Origin: CAVTLG01 sp963735495
GTDB lineage: Bacteria > Chloroflexota > Ktedonobacteria > Ktedonobacterales > Ktedonobacteraceae
Assembly: GCA_963735495.1 (NCBI GenBank)
Contig: CAVTLG010000009.1
Coordinates: forward strand, 806,001-870,000
Direction of reading: 5' to 3'
Length of the DNA stretch: 64,000 nucleotides
Shown here: positions 1-8,535 of the stretch, in pieces
Layout of the letters: every line of letters starts with the position of its first letter
Numbering within the stretch: position 1 is the stretch's first letter
The notes under the pieces: generated by a model
The model's input: only the letters and a program-made list of their open reading frames with translations
What the model was told of the DNA's origin: nothing
Databases searched by the model: none
Made by a program: the position numbers and the translations under genes

Positions 1-475
1 CTTGATCTTTATCGGGAAACTTCAACAGGTTCCAATCCGCGTACGGCACCATGACATAGTCGGCCTGTCCTCCTACCCAGCCTCCCATATCAACATAGCC
101 GTAAGCCGCACCCGGGCGTGCAGGATTGACATTCAAGCAGACACCTGTATGGCCTTCCTTACACATACGGCAGCGCCCGCAGGCAATATTGAATGGCACT
201 GAGACGAGATCGCCTACTTTGATGAACTCGACATCGCGTCCGGTTTCAATGACCTCGCCAGTGATCTCGTGGCCTAACGTCTGGCCTTTTGGTGCTGTGG
301 TACGACCGCGTACCATGTGTTGATCACTGCCACAAATGTTCGTCGCAATGACTTTCAGGATCACGCCATGATCGCATTTGCGATTTTGGGCCTTGAGTTC
401 TAGTTTGGGGTACTCGATATTTTCGATTTTAACCTTCCCAGGTTCCACATAGACCACACATCTGTTGCCTGCCAT
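1..475 (-). CDS. fdhA: Glutathione-independent formaldehyde dehydrogenase, 5' part (partial)
   Basis: Zinc-dependent medium-chain dehydrogenase that oxidises formaldehyde to formate with NAD and no glutathione. Only the first ~158 residues are present; the gene runs off the left edge. Reading the minus strand from the ATG at 475 gives NICGSDQHMVRGRT (catalytic zinc Cys and its surroundings), LGHEITGEV, and the structural-zinc cysteines in ACGRCRMCKEGHTGVC, followed by NPARPGAAYGYVDMG. These segments match the Pseudomonas putida formaldehyde dehydrogenase family as I know it. A GAAGGAGG ribosome-binding site lies just upstream of the ATG. The NAD-binding half is outside the window, so the exact subfamily is likely but not certain. 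Confidence 0.88.
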   Translation of the reverse strand, partial: MAGNRCVVYVEPGKVKIENIEYPKLELKAQNRKCDHGVILKVIATNICGSDQHMVRGRTTAPKGQTLGHEITGEVIETGRDVEFIKVGDLVSVPFNIACGRCRMCKEGHTGVCLNVNPARPGAAYGYVDMGGWVGGQADYVMVPYADWNLLKFPDKDQ

Positions 476-1370
476 TCTGTTTCCTCCTTCTTTGGAAGAG
501 CATGCGCATAGACTGAAACACAGCGATGGTTAAGAAGAGGTACGAAATACAATGACACTCTATGGAGGACGCTCTATAGAGGTGAAATACTCGCTAGCTA
601 TATAATAGTGCGACTGCATGCGATCTTGAGTCAAGCGTGATGTAGGTTTACTCGTTTAGAGACGCATGCAGAAATGTAGCATGTAGGATGGAACATGTCA
701 ATATGCAGTGGAATGCCATCAGAACAGACCTGGACGTCATAGCACGAAGGAAATTTCTCCTGAGAGCGTGTAGCAGATTGCTTGCTTATTGGGAAAGGAG
801 ATTTTGAAGGCCCCTTCGATAATATTCCCATTTCTGTCTCTGCTCGGTTCTTCTTGTAAATAGTTGCAGATGACAGCTTCATCTCCGATCACGTCACCAT
901 CGAAACGACGGATTAAACGTAGCGCAAATGGTGTAATCGTAATGCAGTAAATGCTTTTCAAAGGTTTCTCCTTGTCGAATTCCCTGAAGAATAGCGCTGC
1001 CGGAGAGCCTGTTCCGGCACTCTTCTCGTCGCGCAAAATTAATCGATTGTGTAAAGAATGCAGCAATGTGTGCGCTCTTTGAGGGGCTAATAAAAGGGCG
1101 CCTCGCATGATTTTTGTAAGTATACATTATTCTAGTATTGCATAGGTTGCGGAAGGATAAAAGTACTATAATACTAGTTGAAATGGTGGAGGAAATATAT
1201 TGTAATACCGTAATGCTAGTTATATACTGCGTGCGTTTATAATTCTCCAGATCGGTCACAGGGAGACAACCGCAAGGGATTGTCTCTACGCGAAGAGGGA
1301 TGTGAGCCGAAGGGGAGACAACCGCAAGGGATTGTCTCTACGCGAGCGGGTCGTTGATCTATAAATGAGG
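476..1370. other. Gene-poor gap with two hairpin repeats
   Basis: About 0.9 kb between the dehydrogenase start and the terminator of the next gene. Open frames on the minus strand (for example 737-1108) have no good ribosome-binding site and no family resemblance I recognise, so I do not call them genes. The right part holds two copies of a short hairpin repeat, listed separately. The dehydrogenase promoter must lie in the left part, but I cannot place it confidently. Confidence 0.5.
1263..1344. repeat. Two tandem copies of a GAGACAA...TTGTCTC hairpin repeat
   Basis: Two near-identical 30-bp units at 1263-1292 and 1315-1344. Each folds as GAGACAA-cc-GCAA-gg-ga-TTGTCTC and is followed by CTACGCG. 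A third, slightly diverged copy is at 51104-51132 and lies outside any gene. A different hairpin with the same CTACGCG tail is at 42672-42700. These are short dispersed intergenic repeats of unknown function. Confidence 0.8.
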
Positions 1371-1411
1371 AAAAAAAGCTGCATGCACGTCAACTCAGAC
1401 GTGCATGCAGC
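1371..1411 (-). terminator. Rho-independent terminator of the S1C protease gene
   Basis: A perfect 14-bp stem (GCTGCATGCACGTC at 1378-1391 with its complement at 1398-1411) around a 6-base loop. On the minus strand it is followed directly by seven T residues (1377-1371). It lies 20 bp beyond the protease stop codon. Confidence 0.9.
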
Positions 1412-1430
1412 AGGTAAAATTTTTCACGTG

Positions 1431-2414
1431 CTAGTGAACGAACTGCTGGATAACCTTTTCTATGGTGGTGGAAGGAATGGCATAGCCAATGCCGTTTGCC
1501 TCTGTGTTGGTCTCAGTATCGGTAGCGGCCAATGTTGGGATGCCAATGAGTTGTCCTTGCAGGTTGATCAGCGCCCCACCGCTGTTGCCGGGATTAATTG
1601 GCGCGTCGGTCTGGATTGCGCCGTTAATTGTGACGCTCGCCGACTCTGCTACGCTACGGTTCAGCGCGCTCACAATGCCATTTGTGGCCGTTTCTGTGAT
1701 GCCAAGCGGGTTGCCAATCGCCAAAACTTCTTGACCAACCGTCAGCTTTGATGAGTCACCAATGCTTACTACGGCCATATTAGTCGGTGGAGTGATTTTT
1801 ACAATCGCCAGGTCATCTGCCGTGTCTTCACCTACCAACTTAGCTGGCAATGATTTGCCATTGCTGAGCACTGCCGTAATTGATTGCTCACCGCTCACGA
1901 CATGGTCATTGGTCACAATATATCCACGAGAATCGATGATAACGCCAGAACCAATATCCTCACCCTGAAAGGTCGTGACCTCGAGTTCTACGACGCCTGG
2001 TTCTACTTTGGCGATAGCAGCTTCTTGCAATGCTTCTGACGAATTACTGCTGCTGGCCGTGGTAGATGTGGTTGCTGACGTGGAAGTCGTGGCTGATGTT
2101 GATGATGTTGTTGCTGTGTTGGTACTACTGTTCTTATGTTCGAACTCCCAACCTGCGAACAAACCCGCCCCAAAAACCGCGAGAATAACCAGCGAGAGTG
2201 CAATAATTGCTCCTGTGCGTATACCAGACCGCTTTGGGCCCTGTGGCGGCGTTGGTACTGATGACGGGGCCGCAAGGTATGGCGGTGGTTGGGGCGCACC
2301 CTGCTGTGGAAATGTTGGCGCGGGAGAGTATTCTGAAACGCTCTCTGGCGTTGACCAATAGTATTGTGGCGTGGTTTGATAAGGTATGTGTGGCTCATTA
2401 TCGTCTTGAAGCAT
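1431..2414 (-). CDS. Membrane-anchored HtrA/DegP-like serine protease (S1C)
   Basis: Trypsin-like serine endopeptidase of the HtrA group, 327 residues. A proline-rich N-terminus (1-60) is followed by one transmembrane helix (about 64-90), a Ser/Thr-rich linker (95-125) and the protease domain. The triad is visible: His171 in TNDHVV, Asp201 in DDLAIVKI and Ser278 in GNSGGAL. The protein ends right after the protease domain and has no PDZ domain, unlike the two proteases at 14.5-16.5 kb. The topology suggests an extracellular catalytic domain tethered to the membrane, probably in envelope protein quality control. It stands alone with its own strong terminator. Confidence 0.9.
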   Translation of the reverse strand: MLQDDNEPHIPYQTTPQYYWSTPESVSEYSPAPTFPQQGAPQPPPYLAAPSSVPTPPQGPKRSGIRTGAIIALSLVILAVFGAGLFAGWEFEHKNSSTNTATTSSTSATTSTSATTSTTASSSNSSEALQEAAIAKVEPGVVELEVTTFQGEDIGSGVIIDSRGYIVTNDHVVSGEQSITAVLSNGKSLPAKLVGEDTADDLAIVKITPPTNMAVVSIGDSSKLTVGQEVLAIGNPLGITETATNGIVSALNRSVAESASVTINGAIQTDAPINPGNSGGALINLQGQLIGIPTLAATDTETNTEANGIGYAIPSTTIEKVIQQFVH

Positions 2415-2673
2415 CTTCGTTGCCTCCTGCGTTATGCATAAGCATATTGCTTGAATGTACTATTTTTTTATGGCGATCCATGTATGTATGCTGTTTCCTA
2501 TGTATAAGATATCCTACGATAATCAAAAAAGGTGCAGGAAAATGTAAAATGACTGTAAGCTAAATAGCGTTGCTTTGCTCATTTCTGTGTTTTGCTTTGT
2601 CGTAGGTAAAATCTCTTATGAGTTTGCACTGAGCATGGAGCATTGTCAAGGAATGCTCACAGAAAGGATAAAA

Positions 2674-3057
2674 ATGGCCTTTGTTGGCTTTGTCAGTTGG
2701 CAGCAAAAGGAGGCTGATTCTGCTGTTGATGCCGCGCTACAGAGCATTGATGGAGCACTTATCCAGGAATTAACGCATATCCCCGGCTTTCTGGGCTATT
2801 CTTCGTTAGAACTTCGTGCAGGCCATTGGTATAATCTCGTCTTGCTGAACGATGCTGAGACGAAAGCGCATCTCATGAATGGAGAGACGCATCGCTATGC
2901 CGCTCAGCAGCTTGCTCCTCGGTACTATGAATGGATACGGCTGCATAGTGGTAAGATAGAAGGTGGCTTGATCGAGAATGTATTTGTCTTACAAAGGACA
3001 AAGTATTATAAATTTCCCGGTGGCTTCTTGGGATTGGAGCAAAGGTCAACGAACTAG
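2674..3057 (+). CDS. Small conserved-type protein, possibly a dimeric alpha/beta-barrel fold
   Basis: A 127-residue protein. The ATG at 2674 follows AGAAAGGA and is preferred; the frame is open from 2575, but that stretch looks non-coding. The pattern (short strand MAFVGFVSW, helix, IPGFLGYSSLELRAGHW, then YNLVLLNDAETKAHLMNGETH) is reminiscent of small ferredoxin-like or antibiotic-monooxygenase-type barrels. I cannot assign a family. It lies 41 bp upstream of the PhnD-like gene and is probably co-transcribed with it. Confidence 0.55.
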   Translation: MAFVGFVSWQQKEADSAVDAALQSIDGALIQELTHIPGFLGYSSLELRAGHWYNLVLLNDAETKAHLMNGETHRYAAQQLAPRYYEWIRLHSGKIEGGLIENVFVLQRTKYYKFPGGFLGLEQRSTN

Positions 3058-3098
3058 TTGCTGAGTTTCAGTAACCAGAGAATTGCAAGGATTATGCT

Positions 3099-3914
3099 AT
3101 GTCTGATAGAACAAGTTTGTCTGCCACCATCCATGTGGCGAATTTCTTATCCTCGACGTTGGAGCCAACCTATGCGCATATTGCTCACTCTATTGGTGCA
3201 GACATAGGCTATGCTGCTGAATTGTATACAGGACAGACGCTGGCAGAATTCGCCAATGGTCAGGCGGATGTTGGTTTTCTGTGTGGCTTGCAGTATGTGC
3301 GTATGATGGACTGGCCTATTTGCCCGGTTGAATTGCTTGCTGCTCCTGTGCTCTGTGCTGAACGCTACCAGGGAAGGCCGATCTATTTTTCCGATGTTGT
3401 CGTTCAGCGTGCTAGCCCATACACATCCTTTGACGATTTGGGTGGCTGTACATGGGCCTACAACGAGCGCGTATCGCATTCTGGCTGTAATCTCGTGTGC
3501 TATAGTTTGCTTGAGCGTGGCAAGGGCGCTAATTATTTTGGGACAACCAGCAAATCTGGCTCACATCTGCATTCGTTGCAGATGGTTCTTGCGGGAGAAG
3601 CAGATGCGACCGCTATCGATTCGCATGTTCTGGATATGCTCCTGAAAACGGATGCAGCCATTGCTTCGCAGATACGCGTGATTGCTATGCTTGGTCCATC
3701 CACAATTCCGCCAGTGGTGGTCGCCAGGCGTCTGAAGCCACAGCTTAAGCGCCAGTTGCGGGAAGCTCTGATTACATTGCACCAGGATGCAGCCGGTGTA
3801 GCCGGGCTTCAGAGTGGCCTGATTGAGCGTTTTGTACCTGTCACGGATGAGGACTACCAGGATATTCGTCGTATGTTCGTACGGGTCGAAGCTGTGACAT
3901 TTCAGTTTAGCTGA
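3099..3914 (+). CDS. PhnD/SsuA-like periplasmic-binding-fold protein without a signal peptide
   Basis: A 271-residue protein resembling substrate-binding proteins of phosphate/phosphonate ABC importers: repeated alpha/beta segments, ADVGFLCGLQYVRM in the first lobe, SPYTSFDDLGGCTWAYNE, then a SGSHLHSLQMVLAGEADATAIDSH segment. This is typical of PhnD-like family members. The N-terminus (MSDRTSLSATIHVANFLSS) has no signal peptide or lipobox, and no permease or ATPase gene is adjacent. It may therefore be a cytoplasmic ligand-binding protein or enzyme rather than a transporter part. It probably forms a two-gene unit with the small gene before it. Confidence 0.7.
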   Translation: MSDRTSLSATIHVANFLSSTLEPTYAHIAHSIGADIGYAAELYTGQTLAEFANGQADVGFLCGLQYVRMMDWPICPVELLAAPVLCAERYQGRPIYFSDVVVQRASPYTSFDDLGGCTWAYNERVSHSGCNLVCYSLLERGKGANYFGTTSKSGSHLHSLQMVLAGEADATAIDSHVLDMLLKTDAAIASQIRVIAMLGPSTIPPVVVARRLKPQLKRQLREALITLHQDAAGVAGLQSGLIERFVPVTDEDYQDIRRMFVRVEAVTFQFS

Positions 3915-3942
3915 GCCAGGGGAAGATCTAGATCCGAAACTT

Positions 3943-3972
3943 TTGACAAAATGAGCGTAGATGTCGTGTAAT
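3943..3972 (+). promoter_or_regulatory. Candidate sigma-70-type promoter for the isomerase operon
   Basis: TTGACA at 3943-3948, an 18-bp spacer and TGTAAT at 3967-3972. It lies about 100 bp upstream of the first isomerase gene. The call rests on consensus match only. Confidence 0.5.
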
Positions 3973-4075
3973 CAAAACAATGACCCTTTTGTGCTCACTC
4001 TTATTATGAATATATCGGCTAGAATCCCGATAGCTATTTGTAGCTCCACTTGTGTGTAAAAAAGAGGGAGAAATA

Positions 4076-4975
4076 ATGAGGTTTGGTATCTGTCAATCAT
4101 TTCGTGCTGTTGCAGCGCTCAAAGATATTTCCTTTGACTATCTTGAAGAGAGTGTCCAGCGTTTTCTGATCCCTGAGCAGCCAGAAGAGGAATTTGGCGC
4201 GCTGTGGCGCGAAGCTCGCCGTTTGCCTGTAGCTATTGAAGCAGCGAACTCGCTGCTCCCGGCCAATCTGCCACTGGTTATGACTCCCGCGCAACAGGTA
4301 GACAAAGTGCGCCTGGAGCGCTATATCAAGACGGCGTTGCGGCGTGCTGAGCAGGTTGGGATAAGCGTCCTTGTTTTTGGCAGCGGGAAAGCGCGAGCCT
4401 GTCCCGAGGGCCATGATCAGCGTGACGCGTTACGGCAGATCGCCGATCATCTGGCTGCCTGGAGTGTATGGGCGCGTAACTATGGCGTGCAGATTGTGCT
4501 AGAACCCTTGCAGTACGCGGAGACGAACACGTTAAATACCGTCGCCGAGGGTGGGGAGTTTGTTTCGCATATCGCACAATCGGGCGCGCGACTGCTGGCC
4601 GACACCTATCATATGGCGAGTAATCACGAGGACCCTGAGACGCTTGTGCCCTGGGCCTCGCTGCTGACGCATGTCCACGTCGCCGAGTTGGAGGGACGTA
4701 CTGCTCCAGGGTATCACGGGGATGATTTTCGATCTTACTTTGCGGCGCTGCGGCGTAGTCATTATGACCAGCGTATTTCTATTGAGTGTCACTGGCAGAA
4801 CTTCGAGCGCAGAGTTTACTCCGGCGCTTGCGCTTTTACGCACACAATGGACCGAGAGCAAGCCTATAACCGTACAGAAGCCGCAAAGTGGATCGTAGAG
4901 AAACGTTTGGCTCGTGTGTACGACTTCTTGCCGCTGATATATGTAAATGTCGAAAATGTCCATAATAATGCATGA
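4076..4975 (+). CDS. Sugar phosphate isomerase/epimerase, C-terminus apparently frameshifted
   Basis: TIM-barrel protein of the xylose-isomerase-like (AP endonuclease 2) family. Visible family segments are LVFGSGKARACPEG, VLEPLQYAETNTLNTVAEG, LLADTYHMAS, HVHVAELEGRTAPG and SIECHWQNFE. The ATG at 4076 has an AGAGGGAG site. After residue ~244 (position ~4808) the frame changes to unrelated sequence. The +1 frame instead gives AEFTPALALLRTQWTES, the expected family ending, and stops at 4898. Removing one base (for example C4808) restores it. The natural gene is therefore probably 4076-4898, with ~100 bp before the next gene. The first gene of a three-gene set with the oxidoreductase and a second isomerase, it probably acts in sugar or cyclitol breakdown. 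Confidence 0.8.
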   Translation: MRFGICQSFRAVAALKDISFDYLEESVQRFLIPEQPEEEFGALWREARRLPVAIEAANSLLPANLPLVMTPAQQVDKVRLERYIKTALRRAEQVGISVLVFGSGKARACPEGHDQRDALRQIADHLAAWSVWARNYGVQIVLEPLQYAETNTLNTVAEGGEFVSHIAQSGARLLADTYHMASNHEDPETLVPWASLLTHVHVAELEGRTAPGYHGDDFRSYFAALRRSHYDQRISIECHWQNFERRVYSGACAFTHTMDREQAYNRTEAAKWIVEKRLARVYDFLPLIYVNVENVHNNA

Positions 4976-5001
4976 AGTATGCTGTTGTAAGGAGGCAAAA
5001 A

Positions 5002-6060
5002 ATGACCGAGAAACTACGCTTTGGTATTGTGGGCTGTGGAGTAATTGCTCCTACTCATGCTGATGCTCTCAGCAGTCTGCCTGATGCACAACTGGTGGCT
5101 GTGGCGGATACCACTCCTGAAAAAGCTCAGAAGTTAGCTGATACCTATCATGTGAAGGCGTATACGGATGTGCGCGCGATGCTGGACAGTGAACAACTGG
5201 ATGTCGTTGATATCTGCACACCGAGTGGTATGCATGGAGAGCATGCCTGCCAGGTCATGCGCGCTGGTTGTCATGTGATTGTGGAGAAGCCGATGGAGAT
5301 CACGCATGAGCGCATTGCAGAGATGTTACGCGTGCAGCAGGAGACTGGACGCAAGTTGGCGGTCATCAGTCAGCATCGCTTCGATGAAGCCTCGTTGCAG
5401 GTGCATAAACATATTACAGAGCAGTCCTTTGGCCGGTTAGTCCTGGGCAATGCGGCCATCCCCTGGTGGCGCTCTCAACAGTACTACGATAGCGGGGCCT
5501 GGCGTGGTACCTGGGTGCTTGATGGGGGAGGCGTTCTGATGAATCAATCCATCCATTCCATTGATGTGCTCCAGTGGTTTATGGGACCGGTCAAAAGTAT
5601 CTACGCATATACGGATACCCTGGTTCATCGTATGGAGACAGAAGATATCGCTGTGGCCGTCCTCCGTTTTGTGAGTGGCGCGTTGGGTACGATTGTGGCT
5701 ACCACTGACGCTTATCCAGGTGTGACTACACGTATCGAGGTCTTTGGTGACAAGGGTTCCGCCATCATCGAGAGTGATCGTCTGGGCTATCTGCATATGG
5801 CCGGCGAAGGTGAGGAAGTTGGCGCGTATGGCGGGGCCAACAAAAAAGGGAGCGACGCAGCTCAAGAACCAGCGAACACTGCGAACAATCCAACTGCGTT
5901 ACAAGCCGCGACCCATGCGGCCCAAATCACGGACATGATACGCGCAATCCGTGAAAATGGGACACCACTGGTTGATGGCCATGCGGCTCGTCACCCGGTA
6001 GAGATTATTCTGGCGATCTATGAATCCGCACGGACGCAACAGGAGGTAATACTTTCATGA
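5002..6060 (+). CDS. Gfo/Idh/MocA-family NAD(P)-dependent oxidoreductase
   Basis: A 352-residue dehydrogenase that probably acts on a sugar or cyclitol. An N-terminal Rossmann fold (GIVGCGVIAPTHADAL) is followed by the family EKP motif in VIVEKPMEITHERIAEML, then the substrate-binding domain with SQHRFDEASLQVHK, WVLDGGGVLMNQSIHSIDVLQW and VTTRIEVFGDKGSAIIE. The ATG at 5002 is chosen over the upstream frame because AAGGAGG precedes it. Its stop overlaps the next start (ATGA at 6057), so translation of the two is probably coupled. The substrate is not identifiable from sequence. Confidence 0.9.
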   Translation: MTEKLRFGIVGCGVIAPTHADALSSLPDAQLVAVADTTPEKAQKLADTYHVKAYTDVRAMLDSEQLDVVDICTPSGMHGEHACQVMRAGCHVIVEKPMEITHERIAEMLRVQQETGRKLAVISQHRFDEASLQVHKHITEQSFGRLVLGNAAIPWWRSQQYYDSGAWRGTWVLDGGGVLMNQSIHSIDVLQWFMGPVKSIYAYTDTLVHRMETEDIAVAVLRFVSGALGTIVATTDAYPGVTTRIEVFGDKGSAIIESDRLGYLHMAGEGEEVGAYGGANKKGSDAAQEPANTANNPTALQAATHAAQITDMIRAIRENGTPLVDGHAARHPVEIILAIYESARTQQEVILS

Positions 6061-6899
6061 TCCGTCTTTCCGCTTTTGCCGATGAAATTGCTCCCGATCT
6101 CGACGAGCAGATTGCTGTTTTACGTCAAGAAAATATTCATTTTATCGATTTTCGTGCTGCCTGGGGTATGAATGTGCTTGATCTTAGCGACCGGCAAATT
6201 GCCGATGCCAGGCAGGCTCTGGAGAAGCATGGTATTGGCGTTGCCGCCATTGGTTCGCCTATTGGCAAAGTACCGATTGACAGTTCATTTGATGAGCTGC
6301 TGAGGCGCTTTGAGCGAGCGATTACGGTGGCGCGAGCTTTTGGGAGTCGCTATATTCGTGTGTTCTCATTCTATCCGCCGCAGAGCGAGCTGTCTTCGCC
6401 CACGTATGATCCAGCAACGCAACGCGATGAGATTCTGCGGCGTTTGCGCGAGATGACGGCGCGCGCGCGCGCGGCTGATGTGATATTGCTCCATGAGAAC
6501 GAAAAAGGCATTTATGGCGATAGCATTGCGCATTGTGTTGATCTCTTCCAGCAGGTGGCTGATCCTCATTTTCGTTCTGTGCTGGACCCGGCCAATTACC
6601 TGCAATGTGCCCAGAGACCCTATCCTGAGGCCTATGAAGCCACTCATCCCTGGCTGGAGTATGTGCATGTGAAGGATGTACGCGCTGATGGTACCATGGC
6701 GGTTGCCGGCGAGGGCGAGGCTGACTGGCCTGTAATATTACAACGCTTGCACGAGGATGGCTATGCTGGTTTCTTGTCGCTTGAGCCACATCTGTCTAAA
6801 GCTGGACAATATCAGGGCTTTAGCGGACCAGAGCGCTTCCGGTCGGCATCTCAGGCGTTGCAACACTTGCTCCGCGAGATGCAGTGGTCTTATGCCTGA
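6057..6899 (+). CDS. Sugar phosphate isomerase/epimerase (TIM barrel)
   Basis: A 280-residue xylose-isomerase-like TIM-barrel protein. The start MIRLSAFADEIAPDLDEQ and the segments IHFIDFRAAWGMNVLDLS, SRYIRVFSFYPP, ILLHENEKGIYGD, RSVLDPANYLQCAQ, YVHVKDVRADGTMAVAGEG and FLSLEPHL give the conserved metal-binding Glu and His positions in the family order. It overlaps the preceding oxidoreductase by four bases and has an AGGAGG site inside that gene's end. It is probably functionally linked to the oxidoreductase and the first isomerase. Confidence 0.9.
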   Translation: MIRLSAFADEIAPDLDEQIAVLRQENIHFIDFRAAWGMNVLDLSDRQIADARQALEKHGIGVAAIGSPIGKVPIDSSFDELLRRFERAITVARAFGSRYIRVFSFYPPQSELSSPTYDPATQRDEILRRLREMTARARAADVILLHENEKGIYGDSIAHCVDLFQQVADPHFRSVLDPANYLQCAQRPYPEAYEATHPWLEYVHVKDVRADGTMAVAGEGEADWPVILQRLHEDGYAGFLSLEPHLSKAGQYQGFSGPERFRSASQALQHLLREMQWSYA

Positions 6900-7007
6900 A
6901 ACCAGCTATTGCTTGTTGCAATAACACAGCCCCTCAAGCATATGGACAGCCTCTTCCTCTCGATGGGCATGTATTGCAGCCCCTCAGGCACCTACGCCCC
7001 AGGTCTG

Positions 7008-8420
7008 CTAGCGCTGGTGCCTGAACTTCAGCCAGGGAGGCAACCCATAGTCGGGAATCTTCTGCCGCCATACCAGCTTGCCCTGGCGGTCATAGAGTTC
7101 CGCCTGCATAGGCAGTTGTACCTGCTCCTCTGGCTTACAGGCAAAGAACACATAGCCATCTTCAACCGCATCCTCAAGTGCCTGTCCTGCGTCATTGACC
7201 AGGCGAACTTGCTCAACTTGAAAGCCATTGTCGATGACGTCGCCGTGGGCGATCTGCAAATACTGTTGGTCGCCGAAGTTTATTCCCTGAGTATCGAGAA
7301 AAATGAGAGGATGATCGCGCACTGGTGTGAATATCGTGGACCACTGATTTTGCATATCTGAACTGGTTCCACCACCGTTCCAACGCCAGGAGCCATCGTC
7401 GTTTTGTTGGAGGATAGAGATCATACGCTGCTGTTCGCCATCGGTTTCTTGAAATGTGACCTCATACAATCTCCAGCCAGGCCTCTGCTTCTCCCGCAGA
7501 AATTGGACCGTTGCGAGATCTACGATCCCGTAGATCATGCGCTCGTTCCCCAGTTCCTCTAAAACCATCTGCTTGAGTGGATCTTCGAGTCTGGGTATCT
7601 CTGGCCTTGGAAGCGGTGGCGGAACCGGTTTGCGCACGTAGCCGCGATACGCAACGAACCGACTGGCGCTCCCCTCTCTCCTGGTATACGCTGATTGCCT
7701 CCGCCGCCGCTTTGGTTGCGTGGCGAGTTCCGCCACTGCTGCGAGTACGCGCTCACGGAACTCTTGGAATCCGGGTTGACCTTCTTGAATCGTTATGAGA
7801 AGGGTCGCCGGGGAAACGAGATAATCGAGTGGATGCTCATAGATGGCAAAGTAGATGTTCAGCGGAGGAATACGATTGTGATAGGGTTTTAACTCATCAT
7901 ACAGCCGCGTTGCCGCTTTCTGCTCCTCTTTACCCAATGCTCTTTCCATATCTTCACTCCACCTGTGGTGCTGGCTCGCAGCCTGTTTATATTGCTCTTC
8001 TAGCTCAATCAATCTGTTTTTGACGGCGCTGTTGCCGCGCCAGGAGGCCTGATAGTGATAAAACTCGGGAGGAGGAGGCAGAAGAGGGCCTGTTGAGATG
8101 TTGAGACTTTCTGCCTGATAGCGCCGCTTGAGATGTTCCATGTCCGGCTCATTTGAGATTTTGAGATACTCTGCCATGTGAAGGTGCCGGAGTTGTTCCA
8201 CATCATGTTCTCTTTGTGTGGGGTCAAGCACACGCAAGAACCAGGTCTGCCAGGAATCCTCGGTCAGTCCGAGCGCGCGTAATGAGCCATCGCCATCTGG
8301 ATGCTGATCAAATGGTGGCACATGCAACCCGTCAACCTGTAAAACCCAGAGGCAGAAATCAACTGTCGGATTGGACCCCTGGCGATAGAGCCAGGAATTG
8401 CGCGAATGAAGCAAGTGCAT
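7008..8420 (-). CDS. Protein of unknown function, 470 residues
   Basis: I do not recognise a family. The ATG at 8420 is chosen because GAGGGAG lies ~10 bp upstream; the frame opens 18 bp earlier. The protein is soluble, with no signal peptide or membrane helix. It starts LLHSRNSWLYRQGSNPTVDFCLW, has a charged helical middle (about 100-190), a basic stretch PKRRRRQSAYTRREG near 250, and an acidic C-terminal half with VEDGYVFFACKPEE near 430. It is divergent from the next gene, and the two may share a regulatory region. It may be lineage-specific. Confidence 0.7.
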   Translation of the reverse strand: MHLLHSRNSWLYRQGSNPTVDFCLWVLQVDGLHVPPFDQHPDGDGSLRALGLTEDSWQTWFLRVLDPTQREHDVEQLRHLHMAEYLKISNEPDMEHLKRRYQAESLNISTGPLLPPPPEFYHYQASWRGNSAVKNRLIELEEQYKQAASQHHRWSEDMERALGKEEQKAATRLYDELKPYHNRIPPLNIYFAIYEHPLDYLVSPATLLITIQEGQPGFQEFRERVLAAVAELATQPKRRRRQSAYTRREGSASRFVAYRGYVRKPVPPPLPRPEIPRLEDPLKQMVLEELGNERMIYGIVDLATVQFLREKQRPGWRLYEVTFQETDGEQQRMISILQQNDDGSWRWNGGGTSSDMQNQWSTIFTPVRDHPLIFLDTQGINFGDQQYLQIAHGDVIDNGFQVEQVRLVNDAGQALEDAVEDGYVFFACKPEEQVQLPMQAELYDRQGKLVWRQKIPDYGLPPWLKFRHQR

Positions 8421-8535
8421 AGATATTTTCTCCCTCATTGCTTTGTTACGCTCAGTGTATCATACGTCTCCCGGCACTTCCCAAGGGCGTTCACGTCAGG
8501 CTGATTATGGAGGAAGGTTCTGGTATACTTTGCTC

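Noticed and set aside
737..1108. A 123-residue minus-strand frame in the first gap
   Set aside because: No ribosome-binding site, no recognisable family and overlapping alternative frames; treated as non-coding.
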